Assembly: GCA_026874595.1 (NCBI GenBank)
Contig: CM049318.1
Coordinates: 59,370,250 to 59,434,249 of the forward strand
Reading direction: 5' to 3'
DNA: 64,000 bases
DNA from: Sipunculus nudus
Taxonomy: Eukaryota; Annelida; Sipuncula; Golfingiida; Sipunculidae
Shown: positions 46,091 through 55,899 of the stretch, piece after piece
How positions within the stretch are numbered: the first letter of the stretch is position 1
Layout of the letters: the number at the start of each line of letters is the position of its first letter
Program-made: the position numbers and the translations under genes
The notes under the pieces: model-generated
Database searches by the model: none
What the model saw: only the letters and a program-made list of their open reading frames with translations
What the model was told of the DNA's origin: nothing

Positions 46091-47760
46091 AAATGGGCAT
46101 TGTGTGATCTGTCATGGAGAGGGAGGGGGTTTCAGGTATAGTGTGATCTCTGGCAGAGGGTGAGGGAAATCGGGCTCTGTGCTCTGTGGAAGGGAATATT
46201 CAGTAAGAGCATAATGTGGAAGAGTTTAGGGTAACCAGGAAGAGTGAACATTGACAAATAGTTGTGACAAATCAGACAGTGTTTCAGGCATGGTGTTGAG
46301 ACTGAGAGGAATTCGGGCTAATATAATATTAAGTATCAAGAGGGGAAATACGACATAGAGAGGGAATCAGTGTGATCTGTGCTGGGAGTGAGGGGAAATT
46401 ATGCTGTGTGATCTGGGTTGGAGTGCCAGGGGGAATCAGGTATGCTCTGTTGTGGAGAGTGAAGGAATATAAGGAAATAGTATATATGCTCTGTGGATGG
46501 GAGGAAGGAAATCAGGATAGCATAAACTATGACAGCGAGCAATGGCATATCAGGCACAGTATCAGTGGCAGAGACTTCGGGAAATCTGGCAGGTTGAACA
46601 AAAACAAAACGTTTAGACAAATCAGAGAAAAAGACGGAGAAAATCTGGCAAAGTATAATAATTATGTAGTATCAAAAGAGGGTAAATAAGGGATATTTCA
46701 ATCTATTGTGGAGAGTGAGAAGAAATCTGTGCTTGATAAGTGTATTGAGGGGATAAGTGTAATCTGTGATTGAATGAGGGGAAATCAGTGTGATCTGTGA
46801 TGATGGAGTGAGGGAATTCAGTTTGATCTGTGAAAAGGGAGGGGGGATTAGAGTGTGGGATTAGGGGGAATCAGAGTGATCTCTGATGAAGTGAGGGGAT
46901 ATCAGACAGTTTGTGATCTGTGATGGAGTGAGGGGGTATCAGTGTGATCTGTGAGGGGAAATCAGTGTGCATGATTTGTGATGGATTGAGTGGAAATCGA
47001 GTGTGTGACCTCTGCTGGGGAGGGGAAATCAGAGCATGTGATCTGTGATGGAGTGATGGGGAAATTGGTGTGATCCGAGATGAAGGGAAATCGGAGAGTA
47101 CGAGATCCGTGATTGAGTAAGAGGGCATCTGAGTATGATCTGTGATAGCGTGAGGGAAAATCAGTGTGGGATCTGTGCTGGAGTGAGGGGAAATAAGAGA
47201 GCATGTGATCTGTGCTGGAGTGAGGAGAAAGAGTGTGTGACCTATGATGGTATGAGGGGGAAATCAAGTGTGCGTCACCTGTGATGGTATACACAAGGGG
47301 AAATAGGGAGTGTGTAACCTGTGCTGGGGAGGGGAAATCAGTGTGTGGTCTTTGATGCAGGGGAAATCAGTGTAATCTGAGATGGAGTGAAGGGACATCA
47401 GAGTGTGGGACCTGTGCTGGACTGAGGGGAAATCTGAGCATTAGGGGAATATTGCGAGGGGAATTCAGTGTGATATTTGTGGAGTGAGGGGAAATCTGTG
47501 TGACAGGTGTTGGGGTGAAGGGAAATCAGCATTTGATTTGTGCTGGAGTGAGGAAAGAGTGTGTGACCTGTGATGGTATGAGGGAAATCAGTGTGTGATC
47601 TGTGATGGAGGGGGATCTGGATCAGGCATAGTTTTACCTTGGCAGAAAACAAGAGAGAAAAAATTGGCATAGGGGGATATGGTTGTTGAGAGAGGGAAAT
47701 CAGGCATAGTCTGCTCTGCGATGTAAAGTGAGGGGAAATAAGGCATAGCATATTTTATTA
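46091..47760. repeat. degenerate extension of the 39-bp minisatellite
   Basis: Continues the same words (GAGGGGAAATCAG, TGTGATCTGTGATGGAGTG) in heavily diverged units of about 30-45 bp over 1.7 kb. The resulting open frames on the minus strand (rich in SP, ITDH, FPS) are not considered genes. Confidence 0.85.
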
Positions 47761-48551
47761 CATGGTCACACACAGCCAGGCTTCTTGTGTACACAATGCA
47801 AACTAAAGTATATAATCAAGCACTGAAAGAACTGTTTGGTCTTTATTCCCCTACAGAAAGGAGCAATCATATATATTTCAGGATACATGAAACCAAGTAT
47901 ATATCATTCGATGATATATAGAACAATAAACATGCTTTTTACACATGAAAAGAGAAATCATATAAATGGTTATGAAGTCCTCATTTAGCTTCTGGTAACA
48001 TCCTTCTTATAGATCATTACAGGGCTTACATTGATCAGGTTTTACAGTATATGATAATATTAAAATAAGTTGGTTACAAAGTTGTTTTTTTTTGTGGGGG
48101 GGGGGGGGGGGGGGGGGAGAACCAAATATTTTCTGAAGTGTCTAGAGCTTTTCTCAAAGCTGACGAAAATCCTACTTCTGATGATATAATGAAAATTAAA
48201 CGATATTTATATTTGACAGATATATATGCTGGACTGATAACAAATGTGTTGGTAGGTAGGACTAGATCTGTCAGCGAGTCCAAAGAGAAACAGCCCCAAC
48301 AGATGCGTTTGGGAGTGTCAGAGTGCCAGATCTTTAGCCTCTGCAATTGATGCCCATTCTGGACCTTCACTTTAGCAACAGCTGTTAAGAGCAATAATAT
48401 ATTCTTTTACAAAGCCACTGAATGTAAGGTGACCATGGAATATTGTCATGTCATGTGTAAGCGACAGCTGTTGCACTGATGTCTTGAACTGCCTTTTTGG
48501 GTAACCTTCCATTCGAATGAAAGTGTTTTGGTCGATTTCCAGTTTGATTCT
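47761..48551 (-). other. likely 3' UTR / downstream region of EIF3K
   Basis: On the minus strand, after the EIF3K stop, the sequence includes a C22 tract (G22 on plus at 48096-48117) and an AATAAA at 47847-47842, about 0.7 kb from the stop, which is a candidate polyadenylation signal. The plus-strand frame at 48138-48350 is not supported. Confidence 0.4.
48096..48117. repeat. G22 homopolymer
   Basis: Twenty-two G on the plus strand directly after a T9 tract. Length is likely unreliable in assembly. Confidence 0.9.
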
Positions 48552-49199
48552 TCATTTGGTAGTTGCCATGATGCTGGCCACAGTTTCAAAGGTAATTTTT
48601 TCAGTTATGTTTTTGCTTTTGATGTTGTCATCTTGATTGGTTATGTACACTTCATTGCCGTGTTCCTGCCAGCCATACTTTTGGATCCACTGTCTGACTG
48701 CAGATTCTGGGATTCCACCTAGCAGCTCTTGGAGTTGTCCTCTTTCAATTGACTCGTATGTGATTGACACAACGTGGCAGATAAACTTCCTAATGGAATC
48801 CTCGAATCCTGATATCCCCACAATGATGTCTGGATATTCTCTTATAATATCCCAAAATTGCTTGAATTTACACACCTCTAGACATTCAGCCACTTCGTTT
48901 ATCTTGACCAGTGGTTCCTCTGTCAGCTTTACTGCATCTATGAGACATTTGCAGAGAGTGAAGTCTGTGTGAGGTAGATTTGTCAAGGCCTTCAACAATA
49001 TCTGTGCGCTCACTGAAGATTGGAAGTACATAGGATTGAACTGGTATAACTTCAAGACTGCTAAATTTGCTTCCAAATCATAAGTGTTTTCCCGGGCCTG
49101 CATTTCAATGTACCTCTCAAGAGTTGCCAGATTTTCTGGATTATACCTGTCTATTCCTCTTAACAGGCTAGCAACATTCGCCTGCATCGCTTCTGCCAT
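48552..49199 (-). CDS. EIF3K: eukaryotic translation initiation factor 3 subunit K
   Basis: Encodes a 215-residue eIF3k, close to the roughly 218 residues usual for the animal family and clearly full-length. The subunit belongs to the eIF3 complex, which binds the 40S ribosome in the cytoplasm and supports initiation; eIF3k pairs with eIF3l at the periphery of the complex. Diagnostic segments: GIDRYNPENLATLERY at 15-30, DLEANLAVLKLYQFNP at 41-56, ILLKALTNLPHTDFTLCKC at 67-85, then GFEDSIRKFICHVVSITY and the C-terminal winged-helix part with YGWQ and ITEKITFETVASIMA. The start has a good context (AAAATGG). The whole coding region is one uninterrupted exon, which is unusual for an animal gene of this size. 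I see no frame damage, no A-tract and no flanking duplication at its end, so a simple retrocopy is not shown. It is transcribed divergently from MPLKIP. Confidence 0.97.
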   Translation of the reverse strand: MAEAMQANVASLLRGIDRYNPENLATLERYIEMQARENTYDLEANLAVLKLYQFNPMYFQSSVSAQILLKALTNLPHTDFTLCKCLIDAVKLTEEPLVKINEVAECLEVCKFKQFWDIIREYPDIIVGISGFEDSIRKFICHVVSITYESIERGQLQELLGGIPESAVRQWIQKYGWQEHGNEVYITNQDDNIKSKNITEKITFETVASIMATTK

Positions 49200-49281
49200 T
49201 TTCAGTATGACGGAACAATATGTACATGTATTTTCGCCGGGTGCACGTGTATGAAATTTTCACACAGGCAACAGAGGTGCG

Positions 49282-49310
49282 GACTAAACCCTGGATGTCG
49301 GAAGTCGGAT
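49282..49310 (-). promoter_or_regulatory. promoter motif of EIF3K shared with MPLKIP
   Basis: In the gene's direction the site reads ATCCGACTTCCGACATCC, then AGGGTTTAGT, ending 83 bp before the start codon. It matches the site at 52245-52272 in 27 of 28 positions and in the same orientation relative to transcription. The ACTTCCG core is ETS/GABP-like, common in housekeeping promoters. Function is inferred. Confidence 0.5.
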
Positions 49311-49479
49311 GTTGGGTACCAAGTCCCAATCCAATTATAAGCCTTGCAGATATCAATCTCGGATGACAGGTTTATATGCTTGCAAACAGAAAATTCATAT
49401 CATATCGGTGTGTTTACTTGTATGGATATGTCTAAACATACATACGAGTATTAAATTTAATTTAAAAGGGTCTATTCCG

Positions 49480-49892
49480 TAGAGCTCTGCGATTATCACT
49501 GATTATCGATTATTCGAATCGATGTTTTGAAAATCTTCGATTCCATATTATTTGTTTTTATCCTCGAGAACTGGTCCACCAAATTTCATAGAATTGTGCC
49601 GGAATATTGCCCATGTTCACATGAAAATTATATTCAAGGTCGGTCTCTCTTTAGGCCTATCTTAAAATTAGTCTTGCTGTAAGATGATCTAGAATGCAGA
49701 TTCTAGAATTCACAATTAAGGTAAAAAAATAAATTGTAGTTTATTCTTCACTTCCAAGATGGCAGCAGCGTGAGTGTAAGCAGTCCCCATACTGTCCGAC
49801 TGTCATGTAAAATAATCGATTATTAGTCGATAATCGGTTGTGACAAGTTCTGATTAATCGATTACAAATTTTGGATCCGATTCCTAGCTCTA
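49480..49892. mobile_element. hAT-like MITE with 8-bp target duplication
   Basis: The perfect direct repeat CTATTCCG at 49472-49479 and 49893-49900 flanks a 413-bp segment whose ends are TAGAGCTCTG (left) and CCTAGCTCTA (right), inverted with one or two mismatches. The subterminal regions are full of ATCGATTA words on both sides. The 8-bp duplication and TAGAGC-type ends fit hAT. No coding capacity. Confidence 0.85.
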
Positions 49893-49904
49893 CTATTCCG
49901 ACGT

Positions 49905-50098
49905 TGACGTCTGTTAACTAAAGATAATCTCCCGAACCTTTCATGAAAAAAGGCAAGAAAGCGCCGATCGTTCCGTTCCTTACACAGGCTGATCGTTTTG
50001 TTCATTTCCCCGTGCTTGTGACATATGCAGGGCCCCGCCAAAATAATCAAAACACATTCCACAATGACATCTTGCGGCAAGTAATATGAATCAGAGTA
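49905..50098 (+). repeat. dispersed repeat, copy 2 (partner at 16260-16450)
   Basis: Same ordered words as the partner copy. It begins almost directly after the hAT target duplication, so the MITE landed in or next to this repeat. Confidence 0.5.
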
Positions 50099-50465
50099 TA
50101 TTAATTGCAATATATATATATATTTAATTATATATAGTTAATTGATACGTACGCAGGGTAAGCCAGAACTAAATAAAGCCTATAGAAAAAGGAAGTGAAT
50201 AGATAACTTTAAGCATATAATTACTAATTAAAATATATTTATTACTTTTCTCTCAATTATTTTATGCTGCATTCAATAGAGATATCTTTAATTATTATCA
50301 ATTTGTTTCTTCAATGTACACTGTAAAAATTCTTATAGTTTTTTTCTGCTATAATATTTCAAGAATTAACATAACATCGGAAACATTACAGTGGACCATT
50401 AAAAAATGGTCTTTACTTTCCTTTTTAAGTGTGATAAATTAATGTAATATATCTGTGTTATATAT

Positions 50466-50760
50466 CATGAAGAGGTGGGGCGGTGGTGTAAGGTAAAGGT
50501 GTCGGGCTCATGATCGAGAGGTCGTGAGATCGAAACCCGGTCAGACCCCCCCCCCCCCCCCCCCCCCCGTGCCAAGACCCTCATGCAGGCAAGGTACCCA
50601 GCAGTAGAAATGGGTACCAGTAAATTAACTGAGAAGGTAACCTGCGATTGACTAGCGTCCCATCCAGGACGATTTTAACTCCTAAATCACTTCGCGCTAC
50701 CGAAACCATGCAGGATAAGCTCCGGCCAACAGACTTAACCTTTACCCATATGTCATGAAA
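50466..50760 (+). mobile_element. tRNA-derived SINE with long C tract
   Basis: The head has A-box-like GGTGGTGTAAGGTAAAGGTG and a strong B-box GAGATCGAAACCC (about 50526-50538). C23 follows at 50546-50568. The body holds GACTAGCGTCCCATCCAGGA and CTACCGAAACCATGCAGGAT then AAGCTCCGGC, a conserved central-domain pattern known from marine-animal SINEs (recalled). Flanks share ATATCATGAA/ATGTCATGAA, a plausible target duplication. Copy B of the spacer lacks it. Confidence 0.7.
50546..50568. repeat. C23 homopolymer
   Basis: Twenty-three C inside the SINE, between the tRNA-like head and the body. Confidence 0.9.
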
Positions 50761-51200
50761 AAATTATATCTAATAGCGCTTACTACTTACATTGAATTGC
50801 ATCGTATGCAATAAATTATTTAGGTTAAAAGATAATAATTCTGAAAGATATCTCAAATATGAGTCAATTTTTTTGTGTCAGGGACAGGTCCGAATAGTAA
50901 AAAAAATGTCAGTATCTGTAATTTAAAATATTTTTTGTAGGTAAGGAGTATCTCACTGATAATGATTATAAAAAGAATATATGGACCTCGTAATTGCATT
51001 ATTGTGTATATAGAACAGGTATAGTAGCTCGCAATATTAAATTGAATACACACGTAAACATGTTTCTACTCAATCATAAATATACTATTCTAAAAAATGC
51101 TCAAAAGTTTTTATCCTCCGGTTTACTGGTATTATTTTACGTATCATATTAGTGTACCATTAGTATTGCATTCGAGACAGACGTCCGGCTCTTCACTAGA

Positions 51201-51310
51201 TTTGGCACTCAACATCCGACATCCGTATTTTCTTCTGTTACACAGCCACAAGGTGGCGCCCATTCAGTACGGACTAAAACCCGGAAGTCGGATATCGAAT
51301 GCCATGCTGG
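51201..51310. repeat. back-to-back relic copies of the promoter motif
   Basis: 51201-51232 (plus: TTGGCACTCAACATCCGACA) resembles the MPLKIP-side motif. 51272-51310 (minus orientation; plus reads GACTAAAACCCGGAAGTCGG) resembles the EIF3K-side motif. They sit where copies A and B of the spacer meet. The short flank with ACACAGCCACAAGGTG also resembles the EIF3K 5' flank ACACAGGCAACAGAGGTG. Confidence 0.5.
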
Positions 51311-52244
51311 ACTTCAAGCTCGCATGCCATGCTATACGCTAGAAAACAGAAGAATCACAATACATGTGTGTGTTTTAAGTGGTGTTAAATTTAATTAGTT
51401 AAAAAGCCCTATTTCATTTACGATAAAGGAAGATTACGACGTCTATATTTATATTCTTTGGTATCAGTATAGGTGAGATACTCAAGGTCTTGAACAAATA
51501 TATTTTCAAATCGTAGTTAATTAAATATGTTTTTGTTTAATATGTATCCAAGATGAATAAATTTTCATGATTTAAACACATTGAATAAACATGTTCTTCA
51601 CTGTAAGGTTACTTAAACAATTAGGACGTCATCAAGCTTTCCAATTAACCATGATTGTTTTATGCAGTACGAAATTGCGTTTCCTGTTCATGAATAAATC
51701 ATAGTTCTTTAAGTACTGTAAATCGATCATGTCATTTTTCTTATGTTATAATATTTCCATAAATAAGTCAAACATTACAGTAGAATATGTCAGTTAAGTG
51801 CATCTCTGTAATATATCATCAAGTTATTATATAGAAAAAAAAGGATCATTATTTATACATTTTATTGCAACGATGCTATATGAAAACTATAATTAAAATC
51901 AATCAAAAATAATATATCTCAATATGGGTTCCAGGAACAAGTGGGAACAATAATATTTTTTAAAAATTATCCACGACTTAAAATATATTTGTGGTAGGCC
52001 CAGATTGACTCACAGATATATTTGCAAGAAATATAATATAAATGTAATTTAATAAAATATAACTGTATTTCATGGTATATTTAGAACTGCGAACGGCTCA
52101 CATGATATATTTAGTACATATGTAAACATTTTAAACACTTCCATCCGTCATTTACACGGAAAATACATATAAATATTCTAATTTCTCTGTTAGCTGGTAA
52201 TCTAGTATATTAAGACATAGAGAGTATCATACTTGGCATCCGTC

Positions 52245-52272
52245 ATCCGACTTCCGACATCCTGGGTTTAGT
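52245..52272 (+). promoter_or_regulatory. promoter motif of MPLKIP shared with EIF3K
   Basis: Reads ATCCGACTTCCGACATCC, then TGGGTTTAGT, ending 87 bp before the start codon. See the EIF3K-side entry for the comparison. A T-rich stretch and CGCGTCCGGG lie between the motif and the start. Confidence 0.5.
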
Positions 52273-52358
52273 ATATTTTCATTCGCGTCCGGGTCAAAAT
52301 AACAGCAAACTGGAAGGGAGTTTTTTTCTTCGGAAAATCAGGCACAGAATTAACAATA

Positions 52359-52685
52359 ATGAATAGACAAAGTTTTCCGCCAAATCCATACGGGCAAGGA
52401 CCACCAAACCATTTTCAAGGGGGACAGCGGATGCCTGGTTCGCCTGGATGGACGCCACGCCACAGTGGATTCACAAATTATCGCCCACAACGGTTCCAGC
52501 AGCCTTTCACTCCCGGGAGTTCCCCCGGTCAGGGACCGGACGATCGCGGGTCTCCCTGGAATCAGCGACCACGGCAGAGCAGTACACCTATAGGCGGTCG
52601 GTTTGTTAGCCCCGGTCATCAGAGTGGACAGTCCCGGCACCGCTTCCAGTCACCAACATCTCCGAGTCCCAGACAACAATACAGA
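52359..52685 (+). CDS. MPLKIP: MPLKIP (TTDN1) homologue, exon 1
   Basis: Encodes residues 1-109 of a 158-residue protein related to M-phase-specific PLK1-interacting protein, a nuclear factor mutated in non-photosensitive trichothiodystrophy and linked to PLK1 in mitosis and to RNA/TFIIH-related functions. As in that family the N-terminal part is disordered and rich in Pro, Gly, Arg, Gln and Ser (for example NPYGQGPPNHFQGG, SPSPRQQYR) with many SP/TP sites that could be phosphorylated. ATG context is AATAATGA. The exon appears to end after AGA at 52685, followed by GCAAGT, a GC-type donor; reading on gives ASSFNDS and a stop. Identification relies on the exon 2 C-terminal motif and the exon arrangement. 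Confidence 0.85.
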
Positions 52686-53416
52686 GCAAGTTCATTCAAT
52701 GATTCATGAATTATGAATATATTTTTTCCAGAATTTTTATTTGTAATGATTTTAGAATAAGTGTGACTCCTGTATTTACAAAAAGTGAGGTCATATCCAG
52801 CTGCTTTGATCTGGAATTCTTGATATTTTTGCTCTTTTTATATATTCTAATTATTGAAATACAGATCATCAAAATAATAGTAGCACAAAGTCACAGTACC
52901 ACGCAAACGGCTGTTTAACACCTTGTTATGGCTCTGCTTGGTGATAAACACAGTCCACTTGTGTCTGACACTGTCTGTTGACCATAACAAGGACATGTGA
53001 CCAGAGGTCTGATTGTGAGCCTCAAAATGTGACGTTTCAGCTAGCAGGAACATGTATTACATTTTTAGGGCAAAGTCAATTTGGTAATCTCCTGATTCAC
53101 ATGAGTTGTTGTCTCAGTGAAGCATGCGCTGTGTTTATGTTGACACGTGATCACGCCCGGTCCACTGTTTTAAACACTCATTTACAGGAGTTAGCATATG
53201 GTTTTAGGGCAATATTTTGGCAAATACATATTTATTATAAAGGGGAGAAGCTATGCTTCATGTAAATTCAAAATGTTTTATAGGTGATTGAGCCCCTTTA
53301 ACTTCAGCACAATTATGGTTTATTTCATTGAACTACTTCAATGTTAATATTTCTTTAATACCGATTGATTTGCTGCGAGGCCAGTGTTAATTATAATCTT
53401 ATTATGTTATTTTCAG
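52686..53416 (+). other. MPLKIP intron (GC-AG)
   Basis: 731 nt, starting GCAAGT and ending TTATTTTCAG, phase 0. It holds the CTTGTTATGG element at 52921-53302. I see no GT donor in the right phase near the end of exon 1. Confidence 0.7.
52921..53302 (+). mobile_element. CTTGTTATGG hairpin element, shorter copy in the MPLKIP intron
   Basis: Begins CCTTGTTATGGCTCTGC, returns as GACCATAACAAGG, and ends GAGCCCCTTTAACTT. The body matches 25589-26220 in order (GGAACATGTATTACATTTT, AGGGCAATATTTTGGCA) but is about 250 bp shorter. Confidence 0.6.
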
Positions 53417-53566
53417 GGTTCCCCGAGGTTTCACAGGAGTAATTCAGATCATAACCCAGGTGGCAGTAACAGCATACAGGACTACTACTGTCCCAGCTTC
53501 GTTCAAGATCCTTGGAGAAATGTGACACCCGTCCCAGTCACAACCATATGCCCTCCTACTGTATAA
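53417..53566 (+). CDS. MPLKIP: MPLKIP (TTDN1) homologue, exon 2 (C-terminal motif)
   Basis: Encodes residues 110-158, starting GSPRFHRSNSDHN. The segment IQDYYCPSFVQDPW (129-142) followed by NVTPVPV corresponds to the conserved C-terminal motif of MPLKIP proteins (aromatic pair, P-S-hydrophobic, acidic, DPW, then PV.V). That motif is the main basis for the assignment. The acceptor TTTTCAG and phase 0 agree with exon 1. The protein ends ICPPTV and is somewhat shorter than the human one (about 179 residues as I recall). Confidence 0.87.
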   Translation, partial: GSPRFHRSNSDHNPGGSNSIQDYYCPSFVQDPWRNVTPVPVTTICPPTV

Positions 53567-55860
53567 CCATGACATATGCCCATAACATAAAAACAGTCAG
53601 AACTCAAATTCAACTCACCAATGGCAGGCATAATGGTATATCTTTATACTGTGTAACACCTGTGGAGGTTTATACACACAAAACTCAAATTTTACACATC
53701 TGTGGTAGTCGCAGGAATCAGTCCTCCTCCTGTATGGAAACATAAAGGAATGCAGATCAAAGGCATGCAGATCTATGCCTGTTCTGATACACAGGTGAAG
53801 GATGCTTATGTTATTAAATAGAGAATTGAATCAGCTGCCAGAAGGCTAATACAAAGGCACTACCCAACAAGCTGGTTCTAAATACATTGATTAAATGCAT
53901 GATGCATGTTATCAAAACACCCAACCATGTGCAGTCACCATTCTCACAAAGTACTCAAGTAAAACACTTAAAAAATGTACATGAACCAGCACCATCACAT
54001 ATACGGGGTGGTACTTTGTTGTCAAAATTCATATTTTAGAGGTGCATCACTGAGCCACAGTGGTGTCACATGCCCTGTGATGGTTGTCATTTCATTCTGG
54101 GTTGATGGGTCACTGCAGAGTGGTGTCACAAGAATCGTAATCCTTGTTAATTTCATTCTGGGATGTAGCGTCACAGAGTTCACTGAGTGCCAGGCTAATG
54201 TGAGTCCATTGTAAGAGTGTTTAATAAGTGTACAAGCGGTATTGTCCATGGGCACTGATGTGAACCTTAAATGACATGTATTAGGTATGCTGGGTCCTCC
54301 GTATCCAGGTGATAACATGCGCAGTGATACAAAGTCAGATGTCATATCTGTAACATCATATGTTACTGTATGGATAAATTGTGGAAATTTTATCAAATTG
54401 TGAACAGGGACATCAGACATTTAATTACAGTCTTTCAGTGCCAATGTGAAGCATTTAAGCCTCTGATTGGCCAATTGCCTTTTCATTAAACCAATAGAAT
54501 TGACCTTTTCACATGCATTCTATTTCATTCCTGGAGTGAACTGGAAATCAATTTGATTTTAGATTTGAAATAAATTTTAGAAGTCCTTGCTCATTTTTCT
54601 TTGAATAGGAACATTGGGGTGGAATTTAAACAATATTGCACAATTTAAAGGTATGTATGTATTGTATCTTGTACTTAACTGTGAGGGGAGTGATGTCATG
54701 CGTTTGGCATCATCAGATGTATATCATTAAGTTATGCTCAGAATGAAACCCTACAACAGTCAAATCAAATTTATAGTCCATTTCATCCCCACAAGTCAAC
54801 CTGTTTTTGCTATGAACATTTTTATAAGTGACATTTCAGTCAAAAAAAATGATAGTGTTGGGTAGAGGTTTAGAGGGCCTGATTTTCAGCAAGATAAATT
54901 AATACCTACATAACACCTTATTTAAGGAACAGATTTATTTAAAAATATGAGAAATCGGCCTACGTTTTACAACATATCAGACCCACTAATGGCGGTCAAG
55001 ATCATTTTAAAAATGCAAAAACAGCCTCAATTGACAGCTGCTGATTGGATGATGTCATAAAAACAATCTTTAAAATTAAATATAACCAGCTAAAACAAAG
55101 ATCATACTCCTGCAGGGGCACATCATATCTGCCAGGTTGTTATGAAGAGTATACAAAGTTGTGAAACATAAATTAGAGATTTGTTGTAAAATTATGAATT
55201 ACCATATTAGGTTGTCACACCAGTATGTAGTTTTCTAGGAAATAATTAAAAAATATAAACTTGAGAAAATAATCTAAAAAAAAACTGGTGGACTTGGGTT
55301 GGTGGAACAGTATATAGCATGTCTCCTGCTAGCCAGCCTCGGTAAAATCATGGGAAAAATTTGACTACTTTGTTGTAGATAAGAATGATATTGTTAGTTT
55401 ATTTATTTAAGTGTGGTCACAACGTAAAATGTTACAGTAGGGCTCTGTGCCAATTTTTTTCATCAGTATGAAATACTGGTATGACATATCTTCTATAATA
55501 TGACCATTACGTTTTACTCACCCTCACTTTGGTAAAAAATATATGATGGAAGACAAAGGATCTTATCTTACCACACATCAGCAGTCTTAACAAAGCTAGG
55601 ATTCCATATACTAGTATGCAGTGACGTAGCCGAGTCCAAACCATCAGAATCCAAGTGCAAATGGAGTGATGTTTGTACCGTGCCCATTAATATATGTTAC
55701 AAAATGTTTCGAGGCAAAACACGTGGATGTTTTGTTGTTAGTGCATCATGGAATAAATAATATTTTGTAATCATACACATGTGCAGTGTAAAAAATGTTT
55801 CCGTGAACCGCGATAAATTTTGATTTTGAAGTTTGACGGTTGAGACAAAGTAGTCCTGGC
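53567..55860. other. gene-free DNA downstream of MPLKIP
   Basis: The first ~250 bp are probably the MPLKIP 3' UTR (no perfect AATAAA seen; TATTAAATA near 53813). At about 54047-54185 a ~73-bp unit with CAGAGTGGTGTCACA / CATTTCATTCTGGG words occurs about twice. No further gene recognised. Confidence 0.4.
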
Positions 55861-55870
55861 CATCTCACAA

Positions 55871-55887
55871 TGCCTAGCAGGAAAAGG
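55871..55887 (+). CDS. weak candidate start exon (MPSRK)
   Basis: CACAATGCCTAGCAGGAAAAG is followed by the donor GTTAGT, preceded by 100 bp of non-repetitive, CG-containing sequence. Basic N-termini of this kind are common in nuclear proteins, but no partner exon was found downstream in the window. Could be chance. Confidence 0.15.
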
Positions 55888-55899
55888 TTAGTTTTGAGT

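Larger units (their letters stand above)
49282..52272. repeat. divergent intergenic spacer formed by an old tandem duplication
   Basis: Copy A (49282-51232) and copy B (51272-52272) run in parallel. Shared in order: the end motif; AAACAGAA.AATCA...GTGTGTTT.A; GT.TTAAATTTAATT..TTAAAA; TATAATATTTC...AACATTACAGT; TGTAATATATC...ATATATCAT; ...AAATATATTT.TGTAGG; and GTA.ACAT. Copy A also holds a MITE (49480-49892), a dispersed repeat (49905-50098) and a SINE (50466-50760) that copy B lacks. Both copies end in the same motif in mirror orientation, so a DNA element with ~40-bp inverted ends is an alternative reading. Confidence 0.6.
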
